DNA of 64,000 nucleotides from contig OX638130.1 in the NCBI GenBank assembly GCA_951804985.1, positions 39,198,751 to 39,262,750 on the forward strand. The letters are read 5' to 3'. Shown here one piece after another: positions 34,846 through 49,045 of the stretch. Each line of letters begins with the position of its first letter. Position 1 is the stretch's first letter. The notes below the pieces were generated by a model. That model saw nothing but the letters and a program-made list of their open reading frames with translations, was not told where the DNA came from and searched no databases. This stretch comes from Dryomyza anilis. Lineage: Eukaryota; Arthropoda; Insecta; Diptera; Dryomyzidae. The position numbers and the translations under genes are program-made.

Positions 34846-35217
34846 CGCCTGGATGCGTATTTCTTTCCGTAGAAACACTTTCATTTAAAAACGCACCTTT
34901 GTGAAATTCCATATGCGTCAAGTAGTCGATGTGCAAATCTTTGTCATCAAAAATTTTAATTTCGACAATAGTTGAGCGGCGCTCAAATTTTGTCTATTTT
35001 TTAGTTGAGCTCGCTCATCTGACGTCAGCTCATGCTGTTAAGTCCGCTCATCAGATGAACGCGCTCAACCCTTGAGCGCTAGTCCATCGCTCATAAGTTG
35101 AGTCCGCTCATCAGATGAGTCCGCTCAACATTTGAGCGATCAACCATCGCTCAAATGTTGAGCGTAGTTGAGCGATGAGTTAAGCGATGAGCTTGAGTCC
35201 GCTCATTTACAACCTTG

Positions 35218-37908
<2,691 letters not shown>

Positions 37909-38025
37909 TGTTGTGAATTAGCGCATAAATTTTTCTTTTCTTTATGGTTCTTCACTATTCATTCAGTTTTGGATGTTGCTGTACATATGTTGATCGCATC
38001 ATGTTTTTATATCATGTTGTACTCA
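37909..38025 (+). repeat. Gypsy C 3' LTR (117 bp)
   Basis: TGTTGTGAATTAGC ... TTGTACTCA, preceded by a polypurine tract (37896-37908). Followed at 38028 by 'tttgtagccaaccgtatttc', the exact continuation of the BEL protein interrupted at 11539. This defines the right border of the Gypsy C insertion. 117 bp is very short for a Gypsy LTR. I see no clear TATA box in it. Confidence 0.8.
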
Positions 38026-38385
38026 TGTTTGTAGCCAACCGTATTTCGACCATTACAGAAAGCGTTGGTGTTGAAAATTGGCAACATGTCGATTCACACG
38101 AAAACCCGGTGGACGTAGCAAGCCGCGGTTGTTCTGCGCTAGAACTGGCTGAACATGAACTCTGGTGGAACGGTCCAAGTTGGCTAAGGTGCGTAAGAGA
38201 TGATTGGCCAATGTCCACTGAACCGATCGACACGACCCTTGATCTTAAACCAATTAAGACATTTGCGATCACGACCCAAGAGAATGTGTTGGAACGATTT
38301 TTCACACTTCCAAAAGGATTAAGAGTCTTAGCATACGTTCTAAGATTCGTGAGAAATTCTTTACCATCTCGACGTACTTAGATGA
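38026..38385 (+). pseudogene. BEL/Pao RNase H end and linker (unit 1)
   Basis: It continues from 11539: 'FVANRISTITESVGVENWQH', 'VDSHENPVDVASRGCSALEL' (the C-terminal RNase H His/Asp region) and 'WWNGPSWLRCVRDDWPMSTE'. It ends with 'RVLAYVLRFVRNSLPSRRT' before a TAG at 38379. In BEL elements this linker leads to the integrase zinc finger. The apparent ORF start at 37944 lies in the Gypsy C LTR and is accidental. Confidence 0.85.
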
Positions 38386-39400
38386 CCCACTGAAACTATT
38401 GAAATAGTACCCGAGGAAATTAAGATGTTAAAAGAAAGACTCATAGTAGTGAGTCAGAAAATGTGATTTTCTGATGAATATATGGCTTTGACGAATAAAA
38501 CCCAAATTTCGTCCAAAAGTTCACTACTGACCCTAGATTAGCAAAGTCACCGACCCTTACATATAATAAACGCCACCCAATAATTTTAGCGTATCATTGC
38601 AGACTTGCTAAATTCTTGACCCATAAGCCCCATATTGTGACCCTACACGGTGGTAACCAATTAGTTTTGAGGCTACTACGAGCTGAATTTTGGATTATTA
38701 AGCTCAAGACCCTGATCAAAACTACGATCAATAATTGTAAAATTTGTGTTTTACACAAAAAGAAACAACAAACATAAGTAATGGCAGTATTGCGTCCAGA
38801 GCGCACCACACTCACGCGCCCATTCACAAACACAGGTGTAGATTTCGCAGGACCCTTTGAAATCAAAAATTACACCGGGCGAGCCTGTTTGATTACAAAA
38901 GGCTATGTGTGCGTGTTTGTTTGCTTTGCAACAAAAGCGGTTCATCTTGAACCAGCCAGTGATCTTACGAGCCAAGCCTTTTTAGCGGCTTTTTCCCGAT
39001 TTTTTTCGAGGCGCGGATGTCCTGCCGCCATTTACTCCGACAACGGAACTAATTTTGTCGGAGCAGCACAAATGCTGAAGACAGATCGGCATGATTTTAT
39101 AAAGACACTGCAGAGCCAAGTAGTAGCGACCCACAGTCATCAAGAACTAACCTGGCATTTGTATCCACCCGGAGCTCCACACATGGGTGGACTCTGGGAA
39201 GCCGGCGTTAAAAGTTTCAAGGCACATTTAAAAAAGATCTCTGCAAGTCAAAGATTTACGTTCGAAGAGATTTTGACTTTGCTTGCACGATTTGAAGGTT
39301 GCCTCAATTCACGACCCTTATGCGAAAATCCTCTTGATTTAATACAATTTGACCCACCCTTATTTTTCAATAGCCATGGCCCCAAACAACAAGCGCGTTA
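38386..39400 (+). pseudogene. BEL/Pao integrase (unit 1)
   Basis: Weak zinc-finger remnant ('THKPHIVTLHGGNQLVLRLL', 'TINNCKICVLHKKKQQ'), with a TAA at 38774-38776 just before the core. The core frame 38781-39401 has all three catalytic positions: 'TGVDFAGPFEIKN', 'AIYSDNGTNFVGAAQML' and 'HMGGLWEAGVKSFKAHLKKI'. It ends at 'FDPPLFFNSHGPKQQAR'. The core is the best preserved domain of this element. The expected C-terminal part of the integrase is missing. Confidence 0.87.
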
Positions 39401-40440
39401 GCAGCGGTGCCAATAACAGCGGTGCATACACCAAGCGCGTAAATAATAAGCGCCCCAACCACAGCGGTGCCAATAAAAAGCGCACCAACAGCAAGCGCCC
39501 CAACAACAAGCGGTGCAACAACACCAACGACAACAATGCCAGCACGAGCAGTGGCAGTCGCACCGAGGGCAACCGCAACAACAACACCAGCTGGCGCAAC
39601 AAAAAGTCTTCCCGACTTAACTCCACCCACTCTAGCCGTCTTACCGATTCAACTGGACGACACACTCAACCCTCGACCCAACATGTGGCGTGTCCACCTG
39701 CTTCAGGTTCAGGGAGAAGAACCTGGTGAAGAAGTATGATGTGGTGATGCAGTATCATTACTGCATTAACTGTGTGGCCCGGTCGCATCTTATTGATAAC
39801 TGCACCAGCAAGGAGAGGTGTGCGATATGCCAAGAAAGGCACCACACAAGCTTAAATGGACATTCGCGACTCAATCAAGGCGACCGGAACCCAAGCAGTA
39901 CAGGACTCAAAAGACCCGTTGCGAACGCAAGCAATGCGAGCAACAAGCGACCCGCTGATAACCCAGGCAATTCCACAAACCAAGGACCCATTGCTAACCC
40001 TAGCAAGTTTTTAAGGCAGACCCTCATACCCACTGTCAAAGTGTACCACGGCAAAAATTCGCAAATTGTACGAGCTTTGATAAACCCGACGAGGAGCGTC
40101 ACTATCATCGCTCAAGAGCTCGTGCATCAGTTAAAACTGAGTACGAGCCGTCTGGACACTTTGACGATCTGCAAGGTGGTAGTGGGTTCTCGGTTTGACG
40201 ACCCATTTAGATGCGACATTAATGCACCGTACGACTGTGACGTTGATGAAGCTATTTTAAGCCGATTCACGCACATGATTCTCGCCGATCCACAAGTTAC
40301 GGCTTCCGACCCAGTGATGCTAGAGTTGGGTGCGGATGTTTACCCTCGAATACTTAATCCAGGAGTTTATAACTGGATACGCAGTGGCTCAGAGCACTGC
40401 GTACGGCTGGACACTCTCTGATCCATGTAGTCTCTGAGCC
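39401..40440 (+). pseudogene. Extra BEL-type nucleocapsid-protease fragment after integrase (unit 1)
   Basis: A Pro/Thr/Ala- or Asn/Lys-rich low-complexity part (39401-39620) leads into 'PRPNMWRVHLLQVQGE'. A BEL Gag zinc-knuckle region follows: 'YCINCVARSHLIDNC' and 'CAICQERHHTSLNGH'. Then comes a protease-like segment, 'IVRALINPTRSVTIIAQELV' (Asp of the active site replaced by Asn) and 'DPVMLELGADVYPRILNPGV'. This order, protease after integrase, is wrong for BEL/Pao. The sequence differs from the Gag at 9216-9860, so it comes from another family member. Confidence 0.8.
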
Positions 40441-40559
40441 CCATGACCCAAGGATTTGTCCTTAATATAAACGCTAGACCCTAAGACCCTAATAATAAAA
40501 AACAAAATGAATTTAAAAAATGGAATTAAGTATAGTCAGACACTGCAAGGCGGGAAGAA

Positions 40560-41129
40560 TGTTTACATACAAAAATAAACTCGATATGTTTGAACATCTC
40601 CGTCCGTCTTATCCACACAATCAATTATTTATCGATTACTGCGGCGAACCGATCGACCGTCGGCTCTGTCAACGATCGCCGCATGTAACTTCACTCGTTA
40701 CGTTTTCTTAAAACCGAACACTACGAAAACCTACCCGTCTCCGCGACATTTAAAGTTAAAGTTTTAAAACATATTTATATTGTTGACCCGTCACCGCGAC
40801 AAATAAACAAACAAACCCAAAAACCCGTCAACGCGCCATTCGGTCCCGCGACAATTAAAACAAACTAATAATAAACATTCAACAATCAACACAAACCCAA
40901 CAACAACAGGAGAAATTCTACACAACAAAGGAATTTCAACATCACCCAACATCATCAACAAACACAAAAACCACTTAGCATCAAATACTGAAACTTAACG
41001 TAAAATCTTTGCATTTATTATATTGTATTTGCCGCGACCCACTCGACCCAATCGACAATTGAAATTTACATATTTCAATTCGTGTTTCCCAATCCGCCAA
41101 TTGCCATTACTTCGTTCGCCAGCCGAACA
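40560..41129 (+). repeat. BEL 3' LTR
   Basis: 570 bp from TGTTTACATACA to CAGCCGAACA, followed by the TSD 'atttg' (41130-41134). The first 253 bp match the 5' LTR (6762-7015). The remainder, 'acccaaaaacccgtcaacgc' through 'ccaattgccattacttcg', has no counterpart at the 5' end. A short frame just inside (40520-40711) is not a gene. The gene-free 40441-40559 contains 'ctagaccctaagaccctaat' and A-rich sequence, possibly the polypurine region. Confidence 0.75.
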
Positions 41130-41453
41130 ATTTGTGTCAATAATTTTTAATGTCCCGCGTACTGATCTTAGTTTTTCGAACGGGTGAAAGATATATATAA
41201 CACTTTGTTACTATATCTGTGAGATTCGCAAGAATCGTGTGAGAACTCCAATTAATTCATTTTGGGTCTGCAATTCAAGTACGCAACAAATCATTTGATT
41301 AGTAAATAGGCATTTTCCACTCAACCTCTGAACCCGTCCCTTCCTCCGACTGAGCAGGTGGCAACGCCTCTATCACGTGTTAAAGTGTCAATTTGACACT
41401 ATACCGCCACGAGTTTATTCTGCCATTTGCTGCGAAAATTTTTGGCGATAAAC
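41130..41453 (+). repeat. Gypsy B 5' LTR, right part (unit 1)
   Basis: It resumes the LTR after the BEL insertion: 'tgtcaataatttttaatgtc', 'gaacgggtgaaagatatata', 'agattcgcaagaatcgtgtg' and 'gtgtcaatttgacactatac'. This matches 63306-63646. It ends just before the primer-binding site. In unit 2 a 30-bp piece ('ttattctgcc...' region) is missing, so the last bases vary. Confidence 0.8.
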
Positions 41454-41471
41454 TGGCGCCCAACGTGGGGC
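41454..41471 (+). promoter_or_regulatory. Gypsy B primer-binding site (unit 1)
   Basis: TGGCGCCCAACGTGGGGC, identical to the Gypsy F site at 18965. It fits a tRNA 3' end, probably lysine. It fixes the end of the Gypsy B LTR within a few bases. Confidence 0.83.
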
Positions 41472-42183
41472 CCGTATTATATTTTGAGTTAATGCGACAA
41501 AAAGTAAATCGTGAGTCTAAGGAATCAACATTGTTCCTGCAAAAATTGCGTGTAAATTTCGTGGCGCGTATGCAGTGTGTGTAGAGCAGTGGGAATTGTA
41601 TTACATCACCACAAGTAGTAGGTGATCCTTCGCTATCTTTGGAGCGGTGAGTTCGTTCTGGTTTATTTCTTAAATGTTCTTGGGCGGAGTACAAGAGCTT
41701 TTCGAACAAATCAAATAGCCATAACAAGATTTTCTAAGCATATATTATTTGCCATAAACATTAGTCGCAAAAGTCTAATATTTTCCATACTTTGAGTTCA
41801 TTCATATTTTTTTTTATTTTTGTTTGCGAATAATCTCGCAAAAGGGAGATTTAATAACCTGTTACATTTGCTATTTTTTATTTTTTTTTCGATACAATTC
41901 GTTAATATATCGTGTGATTAACATATCATGCGATTAATATATCGTGCGATTAATATATCGTGTGATTAATAAATCGTGCAATTTTACTAAATCAATTTAC
42001 TTTATCTACTTTTTTGTATATTGTATCGCGCCTCTTATATAATATTTCTAAATTCATATTGTTTTCTATTTATGCATTAAATTTTTTTTGTTTTGCTCTT
42101 TATTTGAGGTTTAATAATTGTATAGTATTTTGGGGGAATTTATTGTTTTTATATTGCGATTCATATTTTTTCTTTAAAACGGA
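41472..42183 (+). other. Gypsy B leader (unit 1)
   Basis: About 700 bp with no gene. It includes a small tandem repeat at 41908-41990 (five units of about 16-18 bp, 'attaatatatcgtg(t/c)g') and T-rich runs. The sequence between 42014 and 42183 is open but T-rich and unlike Gag. The leader ends at the first recognisable Gag residues, 'TEINRLNQEELAYEM'. Confidence 0.7.
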
Positions 42184-42958
42184 AATAAATAGGTTAAATC
42201 AGGAAGAACTTGCTTACGAGATGGAGTCTCGAGGGTTACCAGTCTCAAACGTTTATGCAATGCGAAAGGCACTTAGAGCCTCCCGGCAGCTCAAACGCCG
42301 GGGTTCTGTTGAATTTTTTTAGATTCTTCTTTTGAGTTCATGGTGGATAAGGAAGCGGTTGTAGCCAAAATGACCGAAGTTGTTAAGATCATTGAAACAG
42401 CTCCCAAAGATTCGAAATCTCCAGATTATCTAAAAGCACTCACGAAGATAGAATGGGTTCTTGAGCGAATGAACCGGTCGAAGCCGACCACGAAGGAAGA
42501 TGTGGAGGTACAGATGCACCTAAGGAACCGGATTATGCTTTTGCTTGCAGATCTTAACGAGTCAGTAGGCCTGATGGAGGACGCAGAGTTCTTAATTACC
42601 GATTCAAGATCATCATGAATTACCAGGGGTGAGGCGAATGATGACCCAGCTAGGCGCAGAACCCAACATGCCGTGGATGGGTTTGATTCGTTTAGTAGTG
42701 CAGGTAAGGTTGAAAAAATAGACAGGTGGGATGTGAAATTTTCTGGAGAAAAAATGAGATGTTTCTGAACTCCTTCCTAGAATCTAGGAATCAGATGGTA
42801 TGGGTGTGGAAGAGTAGGTGTTATGAAACGTGACTGTCGGCGGTGCACAGCCAGAATAGGTCGGTTGGATCAACGATTTGGTGGAGAGGATCTGCCGAGA
42901 GCATCCGGGTCAGGACGACAACAAAGTGTGGGAGATTAAGGTCGTAATTCCTTTTTGT
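42184..42958 (+). pseudogene. Gypsy B Gag (unit 1)
   Basis: The N-terminal helical domain reads 'RLNQEELAYEMESRGLPVSN' and 'AMRKALRASRQLKRRGS'. A loss of one T in a T run (42311-42320) then creates a stop. The frame 42340-42618 continues with 'KSPDYLKALTKIEWVLERMN' and 'DLNESVGLMEDAEFL'. About 300 bp of the capsid are deleted at 42781 relative to unit 2. The knuckle region survives as 'YGCGRVGVMKRDCRR'-like residues, with more frameshifts. Confidence 0.8.
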
Positions 42959-43125
42959 CGGGAAATGCTATGCGAACTGCCGGCGGAGCAGGGCCGGAAG
43001 TTCGCCAGGACTAGGCCAGTTACCTGCGAACAACCAGTTGTATAGGGAACATGTGTGTCATTGTCTTGATAATGTTAGTTTAAGCTTCACACTTTTAGGG
43101 AATAAGTTGGCCATATTTAGGTGCT

Positions 43126-43689
43126 ATGATTTTTGGAGTGTTTATGAAGGGTTTACTTGACTCGGGCACATCTAGGACTATATTAGGTAAACCAGGCTTG
43201 GATATTTTAAAATCATGGGGACTTCAACTAATTGGATCATCGATTACGAAAATTTCGCTTGCCGACGGAGAACAGAACGCGGTATGCGGCGTCGTATTGC
43301 TACCAATTGTGGTCGAGGGCAAGTCGGTCCTCATAGAGTGCCTCGTAATTACGGATATACCACATCAACTGATTTCAGGGGTTGACTTTTGGGCGAAATC
43401 GGGTATTGTCCCGGACCTATCTAAGAATCAATGGAGCTTTACTATTGATTCGGAAGTGTCGCCAGTCGCTATGGTAACTGCGAGATCCGAGTTGACCTCC
43501 AGAAAAACGATTGTGCTAGATCAGCTGGTAACAGACGCGTTTAAAGTTATGCCTAAAGGGCTGGGGTGTACGCACTTGGTAGAGCATAGGATCCGACCCA
43601 CACCGAATGTGCAGCCCAGCCTATTAAACTGTGTCTCCCGCAATTCAAACACGAATAGATCAGGAGATCGAAGAGATGCTGAGAAGGGA
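43126..43689 (+). pseudogene. Gypsy B protease (unit 1)
   Basis: 'VFMKGLLDSGTSRTILGKPG' is the aspartic protease active site (LLDSG). 'IECLVITDIPHQLISGVDFW' is the second conserved block. The following 'LGCTHLVEHRIRPTPNVQPS' is the linker before the polymerase fingers. A 12-base loss at 43627 relative to unit 2 joins it out of frame to the next domain. Confidence 0.83.
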
Positions 43690-44391
43690 TGTTATCGAAG
43701 CATCTCATAGCCCGTGGGCATCACCGGTGGTTATGATCAGGAAGACAGATGGCACTTAATAAAAACACTGAGCGAGACAGTTACCCCCTTCATTACATCT
43801 CAGCTACGCTTGATAAATTAAAGGATGAGCAATATTTATCCAGTCTAGATATTAAGTCTGCATATTGGCAAATTCCAGTTGAGGAAAAGTCGCGAGCGTT
43901 CACCGCATTTACAGTTCCGGGAAGAGGACTGTTTTAGTTTAAGCGTATGCCATATGGACTGCCATATGGACTTATTAATATCGTCATCGGTGCTGACCTT
44001 GAGCCACACGTTTTTGTCTATTTGGATGACATAGTTATTGTCACCAATTCTTTTGAAAAACATGTTGATGTTTTCAAAGAGGTCATTCAAAGAATTTCTT
44101 CTGCTGGACTTAGATTGAATAGGGAAAAATGTAATTTTTGCCTTCCTTCCCTACAGTACCTTTGTTATGTTGTTGATCGGCATGGTCTGCATGTGGACCC
44201 CGAAAAGGTTGAGGCAATGTTAAATGTTAAAATCGTGGCGCCGAGAAATGTTAAAAACGTGGGCACATTGTCATGGTATCGCAGGTTAGTTCACAGAATC
44301 GCTGACCTCGTAAAACTCTTGACTGATCTCCTTAAAAAGGACAACAATTTTTCTTGGTCACCAAAATGCGAAAGTAGTTTTCTAAAAGCAA
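43690..44391 (+). pseudogene. Gypsy B reverse transcriptase (unit 1), 3' part cut by the duplication joint
   Basis: Residual fingers ('ASHSPWASPVVMIRKTDG') lose the DYRKLN block, then continue 'ERDSYPLHYISATLDKLKDE', 'LSSLDIKSAYWQIPVEEKSR' and an intact active site 'FVYLDDIVIVTNSFEKH'. 'LHVDPEKVEAMLNVKIVAPR' and 'VGTLSWYRRLVHRIADLVK' complete the thumb and connection. A TAG at 43935 and a duplicated 'ccatatggactg' disrupt it. It ends at 'FLKAS' where unit 2 of the tandem duplication starts. Confidence 0.84.
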
Positions 44392-44397
44392 GCACTT

Positions 44398-45673
<1,276 letters not shown>

Positions 45674-45790
45674 TGTTGTGAATTAGCGCATAAATTTTTC
45701 TTTTCTTTATGTTTCTTCACTATTCATTCAGTTTTGGATGTTGCTGTACATATGTTGATCGCATCATGTTTTTATATCATGTTGTACTCA
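45674..45790 (+). repeat. Gypsy C 3' LTR (unit 2)
   Basis: 117 bp, the same borders TGTTGTGAATTA ... GTACTCA as at 37909. It differs by 'tatgtttcttc' instead of 'tatggttcttc'. Followed by BEL sequence exactly as in unit 1. Confidence 0.83.
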
Positions 45791-46150
45791 TGTTTGTAGC
45801 CAACCGTATTTCGACCATTACAGAAAGCGTTGGTGTTGAAAATTGGCAACATGTCGATTCACACGAAAACCCGGTGGACGTAGCAAGCCGCGGTTGTTCT
45901 GCGCTAGAACTGGCTGAACATGAACTCTGGTGGAACGGTCCAAGTTGGCTAAGGTGCGTAAGAGATGATTGGCCAATGTCCACTGAACCGATCGACACGA
46001 CCCTTGATCTTAAACCAATTAAGACATTTGCGATCACGACCCAAGAGAATGTGTTGGAACGATTTTTCACACTTCCAAAAGCATTAAGAGTCTTAGCATA
46101 CGTTCTAAGATTCGTGAGAAATTCTTTACCATCTCGACGTACGTAGATGA
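45791..46150 (+). pseudogene. BEL/Pao RNase H end and linker (unit 2)
   Basis: Same content as 38026-38385, with 'KALRVLAYVLRF' instead of 'KGLRVLAYVLRF' and a stop two codons later (TAG at 46144). The RNase H His/Asp region 'VDSHENPVDVASRG' is intact. Confidence 0.84.
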
Positions 46151-47164
46151 CCCACTGAAACTATTGAAATAGTACCCGAGGAAATTAAGATGTTAAAAGA
46201 AAGACTCATAGTAGTGAGTCAGAAAATGTGATTTTCTGATGAATATATGGCTTTGACGAATAAAACCCAAATTTCGTCCAAAAGTTCACTACTGACTGAG
46301 ATTAGTAAAGTCACCGACCCTTACATATAATAAACGCCACCCAATAATTTTAGCGTATCATTGCAGACTTGCTAAATTCTTGACCCATAAGCCCCATATT
46401 GTGACCCTACACGGTGGTAACCAATTAGTTTTGAGGCTACTACGAGCTGAATTTTGGATTATTAAGCTCAAGACCCTGATCAAAACTACGATCAATAATT
46501 GTAAAATTTGTGTTTTACACAAAAAGAAACAACAAACACAAATAATGGCAGTATTGCGTCCAGAGCGCACCACACTCACGCGCCCATTCACAAACACAGG
46601 TGTAGATTTCGCAGGACCCTTTGAAATCAAAAATTACACCGGGCGAGCCTGTTTGATTACAAAAGGCTATGTGTGCGTGTTTGTTTGCTTTGCAACAAAA
46701 GCGGTTCATCTTGAACCAGCCAGTGATCTTACGAGCCAAGCCTTTTTAGCGGCTTTTTCCCGATTTTTTTCGAGGCGCGGATGTCCTGCCGCCATTTACT
46801 CCGACAACGGAACTAATTTTGTCGGAGCAGCACAAATGCTGAAGACAGTTCGGCATGATTTTATAAAGACACTGCAGAGCCAAGTAGTAGCGACCCACAG
46901 TCATCAAGAACTAACCTGGCATTTGTATCCACCCGGAGCTCCACACATGGGTGGACTCTGGGAAGCCGGCGTTAAAAGTTTCAAGGCACATTTAAAAAAG
47001 ATCTCTGCAAGTCAAAGATTTACGTTCGAAGAGATTTTGACTTTGCTTGCACGATTTGAAGGTTGCCTCAATTCACGACCCTTATGCGAAAATCCTCTTG
47101 ATTTAATACAATTTGACCCACCCTTATTTTTCAATAGCCATGGCCCCAAACAACAAGCGCGATA
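46151..47164 (+). pseudogene. BEL/Pao integrase (unit 2)
   Basis: The longest intact BEL frame in the window is 46380-47165, 261 codons. It includes the HHCC zinc-binding remnant ('INNCKICVLHKKKQQTQIM'; the TAA present in unit 1 is CAA here) and the whole catalytic core with Asp (VDFAGPF), Asp (YSDNGTNF) and Glu (LWEAGVKS). A TAG at 47163 ends it. The protein upstream is frameshifted, so the gene as a whole is dead, but the core could be translated. Confidence 0.86.
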
Positions 47165-48104
47165 GCAGGTGCAACAACACCAACGACAACAATGCCAGCA
47201 CGAGCAGTGGCAGTCGCACCGAGGGCAACCGCAACAACAACACCAGCTGGCGCAACAAAAAGTCTTCCCGACTTAACTCCACCCACTCTAGCCGTCTTAC
47301 CGATTCAACTGGACGACACACTAAACCCTCGACCCAACATGTGGCGTGTCCACCTGCTTCAGGTTCAGGGAGAAGAACCTGGTGAAGAAGTATGATGTGG
47401 TGATGCAGTATCATTACTGCATTAACTGTGTGGCCCGGTCGCATCTTATTGATAACTGCACCAGCAAGGAGAGGTGTGCGATATGCCAAGAAAGGCACCA
47501 CACAAGCTTAAATGGACATTCGCGACTCAATCAAGGCGACCGGAAACCAAGCAGTACAGGACTCAAAAGACCCGTTGCGAACGCAAGCAATGCGAGCAAC
47601 AAGCGACCCGCTGATAACCCAGGCAATTCCACAAACCAAGGACCCATTGCTAACCCTAGCAAGTTTTTAAGGCAGACCCTCATACCCACTGTCAAAGTGT
47701 ACCACGGCAAAAATTCGCAAATTGTACGAGCTTTGATAAACCCGACGAGGAGCGTCACTATCATCGCTCAAGAGCTCGTGCATCAGTTAAAACTGAGTAC
47801 GAGCCGTCTGGACACTTTGACGATCTGCAAGGTGGTAGTGGGTTCTCGGTTTGACGACCCATTTAGATGCGACATTAATGCACCGTACGACTGTGACGTT
47901 GATGAAGCTATTTTAAGCCGATTCACGCACATGATTCTCGCCGATCCACAAGTTACGGCTTCCGACCCAGTGATGCTAGAGTTGGGTGCGGATGTTTACC
48001 CTCGAATACTTAATCCAGGAGTTTATAACTGCGAAAGTGGATACGCAGTGGCTCAGAGCACTGCGTACGGCTGGACACTCTCTGATCCATGTAGTCTCTG
48101 AGCC
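47165..48104 (+). pseudogene. Extra BEL-type nucleocapsid-protease fragment (unit 2)
   Basis: As in unit 1: 'YCINCVARSHLIDNC', 'CAICQERHHTSLNGH', 'IVRALINPTRSVTIIAQELV' and 'ELGADVYPRILNPGVYNCES', extended by 'GYAVAQSTAYGWTLSDPCSL' because an 8-base deletion of unit 1 is absent. The latter block is the typical BEL segment after the protease. The low-complexity tract is about 120 bp shorter than in unit 1. Confidence 0.8.
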
Positions 48105-48223
48105 CCATGACCCAAGGATTTGTCCTTAATATAAACGCTAGACCCTAAGACCCTAATAATAAAAAACAAAATGAATTTAAAAAATGGAATTAAGTATAGT
48201 CAGACACTGCAAGGCGGGAAGAA

Positions 48224-48774
48224 TGTTTACATACAAAAATAAACTCGATATGTTTGAACATCTCCGTCCGTCTTATCCACACAATCAATTATTTATCGAT
48301 TACTGCGGCGAACCGATCGACCGTCGGCTCTGTCAACGATCGCCGCATGTAACTTCACTCGTTACGTTTTCTTAAAACCGAACACTACGAAAACCTACCC
48401 GTCTCCGCGACATTTAAAGTTAAAGTTTTAAAACATATTTATATTGTTGACCCGTCACCGCGACAAATAAACAAACAAACCCAAAAACCCGTCAACGCGC
48501 CATTCGGTCCCGCGACAATTAAAACAAACTAATAATAAACATTCAACAATCAACACAAACCCAACAACAACAGGAGGAATTCTACACAACAAAGGAATTT
48601 CAACATCACCCAACATCATCAACAAACACAAAAACCACTTAGCATCAAATACTGAAACTTAACGTAAAATCTTTGCATTTATTATATTGTATTTGCCGCG
48701 ACCCACTCGACCCAATATTTCAATTCGTGTTTCCCAATCCGCCAATTGCCATTACTTCGTTCGCCAGCCGAACA
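48224..48774 (+). repeat. BEL 3' LTR (unit 2)
   Basis: 551 bp, TGTTTACATACA to CAGCCGAACA, followed by 'atttg' and the Gypsy B LTR, as at 40560-41129. A 19-bp stretch ('cgacaattgaaatttacat') is missing near 48716. Confidence 0.78.
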
Positions 48775-49045
48775 ATTTGTGTCAATAATTTTTAATGTCC
48801 CGCGTACTGATCTTAGTTTTTCGAATGGGTGAAAGATATATATAACACTTTGTTACTATATCTGTGAGATTCGCAAGAATCGTGTGAGAACTCCAATTAA
48901 TTCATTTTGGGTCTGCAATTCAAGTACGCAACAAATCATTTGATTAGTAAATAGGAATTTTTCCACTCAACCTCTGAACCCGTCCCTCTATCACGTGTTA
49001 AAGTGTCAATTTGACACTATACCGCCACAAGTTTTGGCGATAAAC
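48775..49045 (+). repeat. Gypsy B 5' LTR, right part (unit 2)
   Basis: Same as 41130-41453 but lacking 'tcctccgactgagcaggtgg' and neighbouring bases, and about 30 bp near the end. It ends at 'gttttggcgataaac' before the primer-binding site. These deletions distinguish the units. Confidence 0.78.

Larger units (their letters stand above)
33056..35217. mobile_element. Fold-back element with hAT-like termini
   Basis: A 2,162-bp element. The 12-bp terminal inverted repeat caaggttgtaaa starts at 33056 and ends at 35217. It is flanked by an 8-bp TSD attaata(a/c), 33048-33055 and 35218-35225; the related copy at 29123-29130 has exactly attaatac. Inside are GAGC-rich subterminal palindromes (about 170-240 bp each end), 190-bp inverted unique arms, and opposed arrays of a 60-bp unit meeting near 34036. 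An 8-bp TSD and a CA-start inverted repeat fit a non-autonomous hAT element. There is no transposase; the long ORFs on both strands are translations of the 60-bp repeat. Confidence 0.85.

Noticed and set aside
33297..34936. Several open frames of 110-246 codons on both strands with repeated LVPLGFGQNLTASLDIF-like residues
   Set aside because: They are translations of a 60-bp DNA repeat that happens to lack stops in several frames on both strands; no start context, no domain, and the structure is a fold-back element.
39360..39665. Minus-strand Leu-rich frames (39360-39665, 39367-39630, 47124-47501)
   Set aside because: Antisense to the low-complexity repeat after the BEL integrase; composition only.
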